DNA of 64,000 nt, taken from contig OY821518.1 in assembly GCA_963682025.1 (NCBI GenBank), positions 130,926,729 through 130,990,728 on the forward strand, given 5' to 3'. The translations under genes and the position numbers were made by a program. Positions 28,701-43,700 of this stretch are shown one piece after another. Below the pieces are notes generated by a model, which worked only from the letters and a program-made list of their open reading frames with translations, searched no databases and was not told the DNA's origin. Within the stretch, counting starts at the first letter, position 1; every line of letters starts with the position of its first letter. The DNA is from Cordilura impudica. Taxonomy: Eukaryota > Arthropoda > Insecta > Diptera > Scathophagidae.

Positions 28701-31700
28701 ACTAATACCCTTGTACACTAATTCCACACACAATTTATTATTGAATTTTTTCTATAATATGCGATATTTTGAAAAGTGCAATAAATAACAATATTTTATT
28801 GCTTAATTTACAATTTGTGCTAAATGTTTCATTTGTCAGTAACACATCAATAACTTTACTGATCTAAAAAATTGATTGAAAGTGAGTATTGTCGAAACAA
28901 TTCTTATTAAGATTTTTTATTAGGTTCACTTAAACTTACTTGTAAGGATCCTGAAGTTCTTCGGTTACAAAATTTAAATAATTCCAACCACCAAATGCAA
29001 ATAATCCCGAATAGAAGGCAAATCCAATATTATCCACACCATATTTGCCCTCCCATAAGTTTTCAAAATTTTCCATATGACCCGTAGACATTTGATAAAT
29101 ACCCGCCAATATGATCATTATAAGGGCTAAGAGTTTACCAGCTGTAAAAATATCTTGTACTCTCATAGACCATTTTACTGATAAACAATTAATGGCAGTA
29201 AGAAAACCTGTAAATAGATAAAGAAATATTTTTATGTAAATTTTTTGTTTGAACTAATGATTTTTTAATGTTTTTTAGCAGAGACGATTTAGAATGTTGT
29301 CGAAGTCTCCTCTTATATTAAGTTAAAAACCGTTTAAAGTTTTTCTGAGAAATATATTCTATAATATTTAAAATGTACTGATATACAAGCAGGTAAATTT
29401 AATTTATTATCAAAAAAAAAAAAAAAAAATAAAAATATGTTGAATCTAAGAATTATTTTTAAATTCTTAAATTCTTCTCGATCAAAATCCAGAGTAATAA
29501 TAATATCATTATGTTTTCGCCGAAACAATAAAAAAATAAAAAATTATTAAGCTTTATTATAAATTTTTATTATACATTCGTTTCTAAAATTAAAGTTGTT
29601 ATGCTCGTTTTCTGCCACCTAAACGTTACGTTTGTCTATAAAATTTATATCGAAAAGAAGCGTTAGCAAACCAAACTTTATAAATTTGTATATTAAATTA
29701 AAATTTTCAAAATGTACCTCAAAATTATTGAAGACATAATTCAATCGTTTTGTTAAGCTTCGTTTCTCAAAATGAGTTCATTAGATTTTAAAACTTTCTC
29801 TATACAAATTTTCTAGATAAATGTATCGTAACGTAACGAACGTATTTCATAAGCCCTAAAAAGCTAGCTAAATTGTCTAAAAATTGAATACTCATCAAAA
29901 TATGAATAAAATTGTAGGAAAATTTTTTGCCAATCATGGATTTTGCGAATATATATTATGACTAATATAATTTGACTAAAAATTCATATATTTCACAAAC
30001 AAAATTAACTTATGTTACAAAATGAAAAAAAAAAGCTGCTGTACACGGAACAAAACCCGAATGGGGACAGTGCTATCATTGGGTATGAAATTGCTAAAAA
30101 AAAATAAATACAAAAATACTTTATCTTTGCACGTATTCAATTTAAAATTTATAATTGTTATTCATTAGTCTTTATCAAAAAAAATTTTTGTTTTTTAACT
30201 TGGAAATTCCAGAAAGATGCTAGAAAATAGTTAACGGTACAAATATATGTTGTTTCACAAAGAAGCGAGAAAATTAACAAACATTTGGGGACGACTGTTA
30301 TAAATCGATTAAAATCCATTTTGCATTTTTGAAACTAGATCGATCATTAAATTTAAGATTGTACCGGTAATTAGCCGACACGTCCGAGTATTGTACCGGG
30401 ATTGCCAACTCAACCTGAAGTATAGATAGCGGCAGTAGTTTAAAGAAATAGTTTGGTGAAACGTGGTAACCTTGTAAAACATATGTTTTGAGTTTCAAGG
30501 CGCCACGTTGTATAGTATTCTTTTTGATGTGTAAACATCTATACGCGCAAGGGGGTAAATTTCTATTTCACAATACAATCACAAAAACAGCGTAACTCAT
30601 ATCGGTGTGAGCTGAAGCAGATAACGCTGTGTGACTTATGATTGTATTGGTGAAAAAATTATGATATGTTCTTTTCTAAACATTTTCCAATTGTCTTTCA
30701 AAAAACATCAATTGTATTTCAGAAAACATCAATTGTATTTCAGAAACCATCAATAGAATTTCAGAAAACATCAATATAATTTCAGAAAACATCATTCGAG
30801 TTTCAGAAAACATCAATTGAATTTCAGAAAACATCAATTGTATTTCAGAAAACATCAATTGTATTTCAGAAAACATCAATTGTATTTCAGAAACCATCAA
30901 TAGAATTTCAGAAAACATCAATAGAATTTCAGAAAACATCATTCGAGTTTCAGAAAACATCAATTGAATTTCAGAAAACATCAATAGAATTTCAGAAAAC
31001 ATTTGAATTTCAGAAAACATAAATAGAATTTCAGAAAACATCAATATAATTTCAGAAAACATCATTCGAGTTTCAGAAAACATCAATTGAATTTCACAAA
31101 ACATCAATAGATTTTCAGAAAACATCAATATAATTTCAGAAAACATCATTCGAGTTTCAGAAAACATCAATTGAATTTCAGAAAACATCAATAGAATTTC
31201 AGAAAACATCAATATAATTTCAGAAAACATCATTCGAGTTTCAGAAAACATCAATTGAATTTCAGAAAACTTCAATAGAATTTCAGATAACATCAATTGT
31301 ATTTTAGAAACCATCAATATAATTTCAGAAAACATCATTTGAATTTCAAAAAACATAAATAGAATTTCAGAAAACATCAATATAATTTCAGAAAACATCA
31401 ATATAATTTCAGAAAACATCATTCGAGTTTCAGAAAACATCAATTGAATTTCAGAAAGCATCAATAGAATTTCAGAAAACATCAATTGTATTTCAGAAAC
31501 CATCAATATAATTTCAGAAAACATCATTTGAATTTCAGAAAACATAAATAGAATTTCAGAAAACATCAATATAATTTCAGAAAACATCAATTGTATTTCA
31601 GAAACCATCAATATAATTTCAGAAAACATCATTTGAATTTCAGAAAATATAAATAGAATTTCAGAAAATATCAATATAATTTCAGAAAACATCATTCGAG

Positions 31701-34700
31701 TTTCAGAAAACATCAATTGAATTTCAGAAAGCATCAATAGAATTTCAGAAAACATCAATTGTATTTCAGAAACCATCAATATAATTTCAGAAAACATCAT
31801 TTGAATTTCAGACAACATAAATAGAATTTCAGAAAACATCAATATAATTTCAGAAAATATCAATTGTATTTCAGAAACCATCAATATAATTTCAGAAAAC
31901 ATCATTTGAATTTCAGAAAACATAAATATAATTTCTGAAAACATCAATTGTATTTCAGAAACCATTAATATAATTTCAGAAAACATCATTTGAATTTCAG
32001 AAAACATAAATAGAATTTCAGAAAACATCAATATAATTTCAGAAAATATCAATTGTATTTCAGAAACCATCAATATAATTTCAGAAAACATCATTTGAAT
32101 TTCAGAAAACATAAATATAATTTCTGAAAACATCAATTGTATTTCAGAAACCATTAATATAATTTCAGAAAACATCATTTGAATTTCAGAAAACATAAAT
32201 AGAATTTCAGAAAACATCAATATAATTTCAGAAAACATCATTCGAGTTTCAGAAGACATCAATTGAATTTCAGAAAACATCAATAGAATTTCAGAAAACA
32301 TCAATATAATTTCAGAAAACATCATTCGAGTTTCAGAAAACATCAACTGAATTTCAGAAAACATCAATAGAATTTCAGAAAACATCAATTGTATTTCAGG
32401 AAACATCAATTGCATTTCAGAAAACATCATTTGAATTTCAGAAAACATCATTCGAGTTTCAGAAAACATCATTTGAATTTCAGAAAACATAAATAGAATT
32501 TCAGAAAACATCAGAAAACATCATTCGAGTTTCAGAAAACATCAATTGAATTTCAGAAAACATCAATAGAATTTCAGAAAACATCAATTGTATTTCAGAA
32601 AACATTAATTTCAGAAAACATCATTTGAATTTCAGAAAACATAAATAGAATTTCAGAAAACATCAATAGAATTACAGAAAACATCAATTGTATTTCAGAA
32701 AACATCAATTGTATTTCAGAAAACATCAATTGAATTTCAGAAAACATAAATAGAATTTCAGAAAACATCAATATAATTTCAGAAAACATCATTCGGGTTT
32801 CAGAAAACATCATTTGAATTTCAGAAAACATAAATGGAATTTCAGAAAACATCAATATAATTTCAGAAAACATCATTCGAGTTTCAGAAAACATCAATTG
32901 AATTTCAGAAAACATCAATAGAATTTCAGAAAACATCAATATAATTTCAGAAAACATCATTCGAGTTTCAGAAAACATCAATTGAATTTCAGAAAACATC
33001 AATTGAATTTCAGAAAACATCAATAGAATTTCAGAAAACGTCAATTGTATTTCAGAAAACATCAATTGTATTTCAGAAAACATCAATTGAATTTCAGAAA
33101 ACATAAATAGAATTTCAGAAAACATCAATATAATTTCAGAAAACATCATTCGAGTTTCAGAAAACATCCATTGAATTTCAGAAAACATCAATAGAATTTC
33201 AGAAAACATCAATTGTATTTCAGAAAACATCAATTGTATTTCAGAAAACATCAATTGTATTTCAGAAAACATTAATTCAGAAAACATCATTTGAATTTCA
33301 GAAAACATAAATAGAATTTCAGAAAACATCAATAGAATTACAGAAAACATCAACTGTATTTCAGAAAACATCAATTGTATTTCAGAAAGCATCAATTGAA
33401 TTTCAGAAAACATAAATAGAATTTCAGAAAACATCAATATAATTTCAGAAAACATCATTCGGGTTTCAGAAAACATCATTTGAATTTCAGAAAACATAAA
33501 TGGAATTTCAGAAAACATCAATATAATTTCAGAAAACATCATTCGAGTTTCAGAAAACATCAATTGAATTTCAGAAAACATCAATAGAATTTCAGAAAAC
33601 ATCAATATAATTTCAGAAAACATCATTCGAGTTTCAGAAAACATCAATTGAATTTCAGAAAACATCAATTGAATTTCAGAAAACATCAATATAATTTCAG
33701 AAAACGTCAATTGTATTTCAGAAAACATCAATTGTATTTCCGAAAACATCAATTGAATTTCAGAAAACATAAATAGAATTTCAGAAAACATCAATATAAT
33801 TTCAGAAAACATCATTCGAGTTTCAGAAAACATCCATTGAAATTCAGAAAACATCAATAGAATTTCAGAAAACATCAATTGTATTTCAGAAAACATCAAT
33901 TGTATTTCAGAAAACATCAATTGTATTTCAGAAAACATTAATTCAGAAAACATCATTTGAATTTCAGAAAACATAAATAGAATTTCAGAAAACATCAATA
34001 GAATTACAGAAAACATCAACTGTATTTCAGAAAACATCAATTGTATTTCAGAAAGCATCAATTGAATTTCAGAAAACATAAATAGAATTTCAGAAAACAT
34101 CAATATAATTTCAGAAAACATCATTCGGGTTTCAGAAAACATCATTTGAATTTCAGAAAACATAAATGGAATTTCAGAAAACATCAATATAATTTCAGAA
34201 AACATCATTCGAGTTTCAGAAAACATCAATTGAATTTCAGAAAACATCAATAGAATTTCAGAAAACATCAATTGTATTTCAGAAAACATCAATTGTATTT
34301 CAGAAAACATTAATTCAGAAAACATCATTTGAATTTCAGAAAACATAAATAGAATTTCAGAAAACATCAGTAGAATTACAGAAAACATCAACTGTATTTC
34401 AAAAAACATCAATTGTATTTCAGAAAACATCAATTGAATTTCAGAAAACATAAATAGAATTTCAGAAAACATCAATATAATTTCAGAAAACATCATTCGG
34501 GTTTCAGAAAACATCATTTGAATTTCAGAAAACATAAATGGAATTTCAGAAAACATCAATATAATTTCAGAAAACATCATTCGAGTTTCAGAAAACATCA
34601 ATTGAATTTCAGAAAACATCAGTAGAATTTCAGAAAACATCAATTGTATTTCAGAAAACATCAATTGTATTTCAGAAAACATCATTTGAATTTCAGAAAA

Positions 34701-37700
34701 CATAAATAGAATTTCAGAAAACATCAATTGAATTTCAAAAAGCATTATTTGAATTGCTGAGAACATTAATTGTATTTCAGAAAACATCAATAGAATTTCA
34801 GAAAACATCAATTGAATTTCAGAAAACAGCATAATCGACTTATTTTTTATGCACTGGAAAATATGATGTTGATGTTTTCTTTAATTATTAGATGTTTACA
34901 CATCTCCCTTGTGATCGGACTCACATGATTTTTTTTTTTTGAGCCATCAGAATTAAACGTTTTCAGTGAATTTATAAACATGAAAAAAAAAATTAGTCAC
35001 CGTTACGTAATTCAATACTTTCATTCGAAAGGTCTCAGTCCAACCAATATTAAAGCCGAGCTAGATTTTACTTTGAGGAATCTGCTCTTTCATTTACGAC
35101 TATAAAATATTGGGTGGCAGAGTTTGAACGAGGCCGTAAGAGCTGCCAAAACGAACACTGTAGTGGTCGACCAATTGAGGTGGCCACGCCAGAAACGGTT
35201 AATGGTATTCAATGATCGTCAGCTGAAGGTGAGTGAGTTACCTGATATTTAAGGCATATCGCATGTGGACGAAAAGTTGGAGGTGAGAAAGCTGTCCGCA
35301 AAATGAGTGCACGTCTGATAGTTTTTATTGATTATCTTCAATAAGAAAAAAAACAATCCACGTGGAGTATTATTCTAACTTATTGCAGCGTTTAAGTGAT
35401 GAAATTAAGGAAAAAATGCCGCATTTGGCGAAAAAGTAAGTGTTGTTTCATCAGTTCACACATCCACTATTGTGATGGACAAAATCCGTGAATGAAAGTT
35501 GGAATTGTATCCTCACGCACCTTATTCGCCAGATTTAGCTCCCTCTGATTATTTCCTATTTCCAAACTTAAAGAAATGTCTCGGTGCTAAAAGATTTGAA
35601 GAGAAGGAGTCGCCTGCGGTTGATCATTTTTTTAAGGATCAAGACAGTTCTTAATATAAACATGGCTTCAAAGTTGAATATCGCTGAGGAAAAGTGTATC
35701 GAGCTAAAAGGAGATTATATTGAGTTTAGAATAGCGTGTTTTCAGATCATAACGCTGTCAAAAAATCTTTAAAAATGTCAAAAAATCCTAAACCTAAAGT
35801 TTTACTTTTTACAGAGAGAATAAAATCGAATTTAAATCATCTTTAACAAAATTATTGTGTTTTCTTTGTCAGGTCGGGTTGTTCTGGGATGAGATTGGTG
35901 ATTTAGGTGGTGCCAATAGCTCTCCGCTACAACGATCTTTATCAACTAGGAATTTAGTGGGAACTAGAAAAACCCTCCAAGTTTAAAAATAATCAAAAAG
36001 TCGGCGAAAAGTTTTCTGAATCTGGTTTATATCTTCGTAAATTAATCTTATATCCTAAACAATTTTCATTATGAAATATTTCTTACAACGTAAGAAAAAA
36101 ACCCGGCACCCAACCAAATTTTTTTATTTAAGAAATACAATAACACAATTTTTTTTAATAAATCGTTCAGATCAGTGGATTGTATATTGAAATCTGTGGA
36201 AAGCGATACTTTATATTTAATATTTTATATTTCAAACTGCTTTTTTAGACAGTCAGATTAGATTTCAAATTTTTTTTGATTATTTTTTAATTATTACAAT
36301 TCATTGTTCTGTCTCTATGAAATTGAATTTTGTTTTATTTTATGAAATTCAAATAATACTTACACAAACAAACAGCTGCTAATAATTTAACAGCATTATC
36401 CGGTGGAGCACATTCCTCAAAAAATGGTTTAGCAGCATATTGAGCAAATGTCAAGGCAACAATTGTCTATAAAGTAACCAAAAAAAAAAAAATAGAATAA
36501 TTTAAAGCTCATGATTCATTTATTGACATTCAAACACTGACTTTAAATAAGTTAAATTATGAATACAATAAGATTAAAAATTGTTTAAGCTACATTTGCT
36601 GTCTTTAGTTCAATGAGACCTAAGCATAAAATATTTCAAGAGTAACTGCTTTAATTTTGATTCGTAATTGAGTTACAATTTTTCTTTCAAATAAAAAAAA
36701 AAATACTTAAATATTGATATCGTATGTACCTGTGTTGTTGGTCTGATAATCAGTAAAGCAATCCATAATCTTAAAAATCCCACTAAAGGACCAAAAGCTA
36801 CCAATAAATAGGCATAATCACCACCAGATCGTGTTATGCTAGTACCCAATTCTGCGTAGCATAAAGCACCAATGGTAGATAAAATACCACATGCTGACCA
36901 TATTAACAGAGAAGTACCCACTGATCTATATAAAATAGAGAAAAGCAACACATTGTATTTAGTTTAATGAAAGTTTAGCTTGAAAGTATTGTTTATTATT
37001 TAATTACTTTTTCTTTTATATTATATCAAACAAATCAATTAAGTTGTTGTTTTCCAATTTAAAAGAAGTTAATTGACAGTTTTTTATTTTTTGCAAAATG
37101 TTCACTCAAACACTTTTGCTAAGCAACACTCACTTTTTGTGTCCATATACATATATTTTCTTGTGTGGAATATTTGGGTTTTACATACAGAATTTGCTAA
37201 ATGGACATATTTTTAAATTATTTAAATTAAGTAATCAACAAGTATATATGACTTTTTTTTTCATGTCAGCAAAACTTTGCAAATATTGTTTCGACAGAAG
37301 TAATAAGAAACAAAAAAGGGAGTGGTAAGTGAAAGTTTTAAGGGTATAGCAAGTTTTAAGGGAAAACATTTTTAATGATAAAATCTTTATGATAGAAAAA
37401 AAATTTGTTACGAAAATAAGTCTCTTCTCGCATTTCATCATCGGATGATCAAAACTTTTACTTCGATCAATACACCGAATACAATATACCGAATTAGCTC
37501 ATTTTCAATATTGAAAAAAGCAAAAGAACATTAAAAATTAATAATAAATCGCCAACCAATTTGCTTTTGAATTTATATATATAATATATTCCAATAGAGA
37601 ATCTTTAGAATCTGTGGAAAAAAGCTCGTATGCTCAAACCTTCTCCCACATGAAACTTCATAAATGCTGAGAACTTTTTTTTATATAAGAACACATATAT

Positions 37701-40700
37701 AATCTCATGAAGAACAGATTAGGATGCAAATTTATTTTCAATAGGACTTTTTTTCTTAAAACCGCTCAAAAACGAATTGGTTTAGTATAAAAAAATCTTC
37801 AAATTTGTAGGAATTCTTTCCCGAAATATCCTCAGATAAACTACTTTTTCGTACGTTCTGAAGAAATTTTACCTTTACAAAAAATATTTTGAAGACTTTT
37901 TCCAATTTTTATTTGGCCTTATAAAACCTCTTGAAAGCAATACGAAGTTTATTTTGGTATTTGTATTTGTATTTGTATTTATTAAAACTGTAGCCAGTGC
38001 AGTAGGATATAATATCTTTTAGATTTAGCACTGGGAAAAAAAATACAAATAAGTATAATTGAAAATCATAAAAAATATGTAATGATATAAAAAATATATA
38101 TATATATATATAATAAAAAAACATTAAACATTTAATAATATAAAAATAAATAATAACAATAACTAGCAGATCCCAGCTCTCGAAATTTGATTGCAAATTC
38201 TAGGAAATTTCATTTTTTCATTTAATAAATTATTTTATAAAACCCTAAAGATATGCTAATCAATTTTAACCAATTCACAATTCAACACTTTTTATTGTCG
38301 TTATTGTTGTTATTGGTTTATGTCCATGTCCAAAATTATTTTTTTTTAATTCAACACAGGGCTTTTTGCAAACACATTAACAAGTTTTTAAAACCCCACA
38401 CAGCATTTTATAATTTTATGTATGAGTATGTGTTAGTAGCAACTTTAAATGCATTTTACTCAAAAAAAAAATTTTTTTTTAATCTGTAAATCTGGTAGAC
38501 AGCTAAAAAGAAATACCTTTAAAATGAGGGATTTTTGGTCCAAATAGGATTAAAACTAAGTAACATACATCGGTCACAAGAAATCGCCTTGCCTATTAAT
38601 ATTATAGTTAAGTATATCGAAAAAATTTAAAAAATTATAATCCTTAAAAATAATTAAAAATTGATTTTTAAAATTGTATAACGTTGCGAATATTTCATAT
38701 GTATATAATAATGACTCTGTGAACAGATGTTGGTGACGAATTTGTTTTATTGTTTTTCCTCTATTGGATCGTGCAAAGAACAATTTTTGGAATAAAATAA
38801 ATTTGGATATCTTATATAAACGATTTTAAAAAATTTAAAAATTATAATCCTTAAAAATAATTAAAAATTAATTTTTAAAATTGTATAACGTTGCTAATAT
38901 TTCATATGTGTATAATAATGACTCTGTGAATAGATGTTGGTGACGAATTTGTTTTATTGTTTTACCTCTATTGGATCGTACAAAGACCAATTTTTGGAAT
39001 AAAAAAAGTTTGGATATCTTGTATAAACAATTTTAAGCAAAAATAAAAGACTTCAGCATTTCAAAAGATTGTCAAATGTTATTCCAAAAAGTTTTTTTTC
39101 GAAAAGTGAGACGCCCTATCATATCTTTTTAACCCAAAAAATTTCTTGTAATATTATTGCATGTAGTTGTTAATTTACGTCTATCAGATGAGTCACAACC
39201 AGCAAATAACTCACAACCCTATAAAAGCGTGTTTATCAAATAATTTTTGGCTAAAAGCATCCTGATCTTTAGTTGTGTAAAATATTGGTTTTTCCATAAC
39301 GTCCTCAGCATACCATACGTTTTTCCTATTGCAATGTTAATTTGGTCAGACCACGAAGATTTTTCGTTAAAAATAATGCCCAAATTCGGTGCTGATGGTA
39401 CCATATCAATGTCAGAAGATGCCAGTTATATACTTAAACTATTTATGGATTCTAAGGTTGGTCTCCACAAGAATATTACTATTAAAATTTTCAGCAATGA
39501 TAATATCAGTGTATTTAACTGTAAGATTTACAAATTCTTCGAACAACGTATCTATTCTAATTTATTTCTTAGGCCTATAAACAGATCCTAGCAACATATT
39601 TCTACAATTACACGATATTTGGCAAAGGAAAACCAGAAAATGCGTAGAAAGATATTTTAAGAGTTTAAAAATCGACCATAATTTAATAATTTGCCTTATG
39701 AAAAGAGATTATAGCCATAAATTGTTCGATTAAATATGTGTAACGACATAAAAATAAGATATATTTTACTCAAAATTAGTTTGTATTTGAGTTACGAACA
39801 TATACGAGCCCATTTTGGGTGACTTTTTGGTGACATTGTCAACGAAGCGTCTATACCTTTTACTTTGCCTTTGATAGGTTTAGAAATTTTTTAACAGCTG
39901 CAAAACAGTGATTTTTTATTGTTTTATTTTGTATCGATCAAAATACACGTGGCTGCGTGCAAAATTAAAGTTTTCTCTAAAAAAAATATAAAGAAAAGTA
40001 TATCTAAAGTGTAAATAAATTAAAGTATAATAATATTAAATATCACCTTTATAATAAAATAATGCTAACGACACCAACGAAGTTGTACTTATCGGAAAGG
40101 TTAATTTTTTTTCTTTAAATTCATTAAAACAATGTTTGTAAAATTAAGAATAACAAAATACTTCAAAAACTCAAATTAAACGAAAGTTCATATTTTATAA
40201 AAGTAATTTATAAAAGTAATTTGACCACTATAAATTCGATCAGTGTTATTAACTCAGCTTACAAAAACACTAAAATTTCAACAAAAAAAAAATAAATAAA
40301 CAAAAAAAGTATATTTTCATGCTGTTTCCCTTAAAATATAATTACTTGTTAAACGGTGGCACGTGGTAAGCTAGTTTCTGTAAAAATTCGATATTTAATT
40401 ATTGCAAAAATCAAATCAAGATAAAAATTCAAATCGGTAAATCTGAAGCTTCGCAGATCAGCAATAAAAATTATTATCCAAATATATGATATAATGGGAA
40501 TTATTGCAATAACACAGGCCGGTTTTCCAAAATAACCTTTCGTGACTAAGGAATTTTAGCGGCTATATTAAAAAAAATCGTCGAAGCACTGTTAGAGATA
40601 TAACTTCAAAGTTGTCTGAAACAATTTCAAAAATTGTAAAACATTTATGGATATAGGTAGGTTTTACATTCACTTGATATTGCGAAAAATATTTGTTGAA

Positions 40701-43700
40701 ACTCAATTATTTTTTTAGGGCCAAAAATTTCATTATTTTTCTTTTACTAGAGTAGAAAACCCCTAAGTACTTCATAGAACACCAATGAAATTCATTATTT
40801 AACGTAGTCGGCATCATAATAATACCCAAAGTTTGATCTCTATAAGCCTGTTTTGAGACCTTAGAAGTCTTACGATAATTAAAAAAAAAATCGATTTATT
40901 CTTGGCTAAAACGAAAATTATAAAATAATTTTATTTAATACAAAAACAACAAAAATAATAAAAACAGGTAAGAAACTAAGGAAAGAAACTTAAATTTTTA
41001 ATTTTTAATTACCACTATGTGGTTTGGGTATAATGACTTTGTGCTGCTGTTTGTAACTACCAAAAATATTTGACCTAGACCCATCTTTTATTATACCGAT
41101 CGAATCAGAATCACTAGCTGATTCGATTTAACGATGTCCGTCCGTCCGTCTGTGTGTCCATGTAAAGCTTGTAATCAAACTACAGGTCGCAAATATGAAT
41201 ATATTTCGATGAAATTTGGTATATAAGCTTTTATCGGCCATAGGATGAACGCTATTGAAATTGGTGAGAATCGGTCCATGTTCAGACCTAGCCCCCATAC
41301 AAATGACCCCTCTGAAATCAACATATATTGCCATAAGATCCAAATTATCATACAAATCTTAGTCAAATTGGGTTTGTATGTATACATTACATCCATTAAT
41401 CAGTAGTCCAAAAATGATCCCTATTGGACAGCTCTTAGTCATAGGCCCCATATAGAGCTGCTTCCCGATCTTCACTTAAATCTATCAAAAAACAAAATTA
41501 TTGCACTGATTCTTCTCAAATTATGTTTGTATATATTTTTGCGAAATACAAGAGACTTTACCAAACATGGTCGGGATCGGTCCATTTTGGGGCCTAGTCC
41601 CCATATAGATATAGCATCCGATATGAACTTTTTCATATCTGCAGCCAGAAAAATTAATAAAAATCCCACTCAAATTTGGTTTATGTTTATTTTCTATATC
41701 CAGTTAGTTGGGACTGAGCGATAGGGCCTCTAAACGCATGGTATAGGGTATCGTATAGTCGGTCTAGACCGACTATAATTTTCTTACTTGTTAATTTTTA
41801 ATTTTTAATTTTTAATTTTTAATTTTTAATTTTTAATTTTTAATTTTTAATTTTTAATTTTTAATTTTTAATTTTTAATTTTTAATTTTTAATTTTTAAT
41901 TTTTAATTTTTAATTTTTAATTTTTAATTTTTAATTTTTAATTTTTAATTTTTAATTTTTAATTTTTAATTTTTAATTTTTAATTTTTAATTTTTAATTT
42001 TTAATTTTTAATTTTTAATTTTTAATTTTTAATTTTTAATTTTTAATTTTTAATTTTTAATTTTTAATTTTTAATTTTGAATTTTGAATTTTTAATTTTA
42101 AATTTTTAATTTTTAATTTTAAATTTTTAATTTTTAATTTTTAATATTTAATTTTTAATTTTTAAATTTTAAATTTTAATTTTTAATTTTTAATATTTAA
42201 TTTTTAATTTTTAATTTTTAATTCTTAATTTTTAAGTTTTAATTTTTAATTTTTAACTTTTAATTTTAAATTTTTAATTTTTAGTTATTAATTTTTAATT
42301 TTTAATTTTTAATTTTTAATTTAAAATTTTAAATTTTTAATTTTTAATTTTTAATTTTTAATTTTTACTTTTTAATTTTTAATTTTTAATTTTTATATTT
42401 TAATTTTTAATTTTTAATTTTTAATTTTTAATTTTTAATTTTTAATTTTTAATTTTTAATTTTTAATTTTTAATTTTTAATTTTTAATTTTTATATTTTA
42501 ATTTTTAATTTTTAATTTTTAATTTTTAATTTTTAATTTTTAATTTTTAATTTTTAATTTTTAATTTTTAATTTTTAATTTTTAATTTTTAATTTTTAAT
42601 TTTTAATTTTTAATTTTTAATTTTTAATTTTTAATTTTTAATTTTTAATTTTTAATTTTTAATTTTTAATTTTTAATTTTTAATTTTTAATTTTTAATTT
42701 TTAATTTTTAATTTTTAATTTTTAATTTTTAATTTTTAATTTTTAATTTTTAATTTTTAATTTTTAATTTTTAATTTTTAATTTTTAATTTTTAATTTTT
42801 AATTTTTAATTTTTAATTTTTAATTTTTAATTTTTAATTTTTAATTTTTAATTTTTAATTTTTAATTTTTAATTTTTAATTTTTAATTTTTAATTTTTAA
42901 TTTTTAATTTTTAATTTTTAATTTTTAATTTTTAATTTTTAATTTTTAATTTTTAATTTTTAATTTTTAATTTTTAATTTTTAATTTTTAATTTTTAATT
43001 TTTAATTTTTAATTTTTAATTTTTAATTTTTAATTTTTAATTTTTAATTTTTAATTTTTAATTTTTAATTTTTAATTTTTAATTTTTAATTTTTAATTTT
43101 TTATTTTTAATTTTTAATTTTTAATTTTTAATTTTTAATTTTTAATTTTTAATTTTTAATTTTTAATTTTTAATTTTTAATTTTTAATTTTTAATTTTTA
43201 ATTTTTAATTTTTAGTTTTTAATTTTTAATTTTTAATTTTTAATTTTTAATTTTTAATTTTTAATTTTTAATTTTTAATTTTTAATTTTTAATTTTTAAT
43301 TTTTAGTTTTTAATTTTTAGTTTTTAATTTTTAATTTTTAATTTTTAATATTTAATTTTTAATTTTTAATTTTTAATTTTTAATTTTTTATTTTTAATTT
43401 TTAATTTGTAATTTTTAATTTTTTATTTTTAATTTTTAATTTTTAATTTTTTATTTTTATTTTTTAATTTTTAATTTTTAATTTTTATTTTTAATTTTTA
43501 ATTTTTAAATTTTAATTTTTAATTTTTAATTTTTAACTTTTAATTTTTAATTTTTAATTTTTAATTTTTAATTTTTAATTTTTAATATTTAATATTTAAT
43601 ATTTAATTTTTAATTTTTAATTTTTAATTTTTAATTTTTAATTTTTAATTTTTAATTTTTAAGTTTTAATTTTTAATTTTTATTTTTCATTTTTTATTAT

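Noticed and set aside
30676..34832. Two long minus-strand frames of [11 protein letters not shown] heptapeptides as genes
   Set aside because: They follow directly from a 21-bp satellite whose unit is a multiple of three with no stop in that frame. No start context, splice structure or non-repetitive coding adjoins them.
36926..36951. Alternative ATG start for the transporter just upstream of exon 2
   Set aside because: The acceptor at 36927-36926 joins exon 1 in phase and completes the split Glu codon. The upstream bases are intron and lack family similarity.
37909..38196. Hydrophobic 95-codon minus-strand frame as a small membrane protein
   Set aside because: Composition follows from poly-A/TA and TTTGTA microsatellites; no signal peptide context or similarity.
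41128..41355. Frames inside the (GTCC)n elements (similar short proteins at 21871, 26359, 27685, 41128 and 63226)
   Set aside because: Repeated short frames arise because the element itself is repeated. They cross the microsatellite, vary in length with it, and match no known domain.
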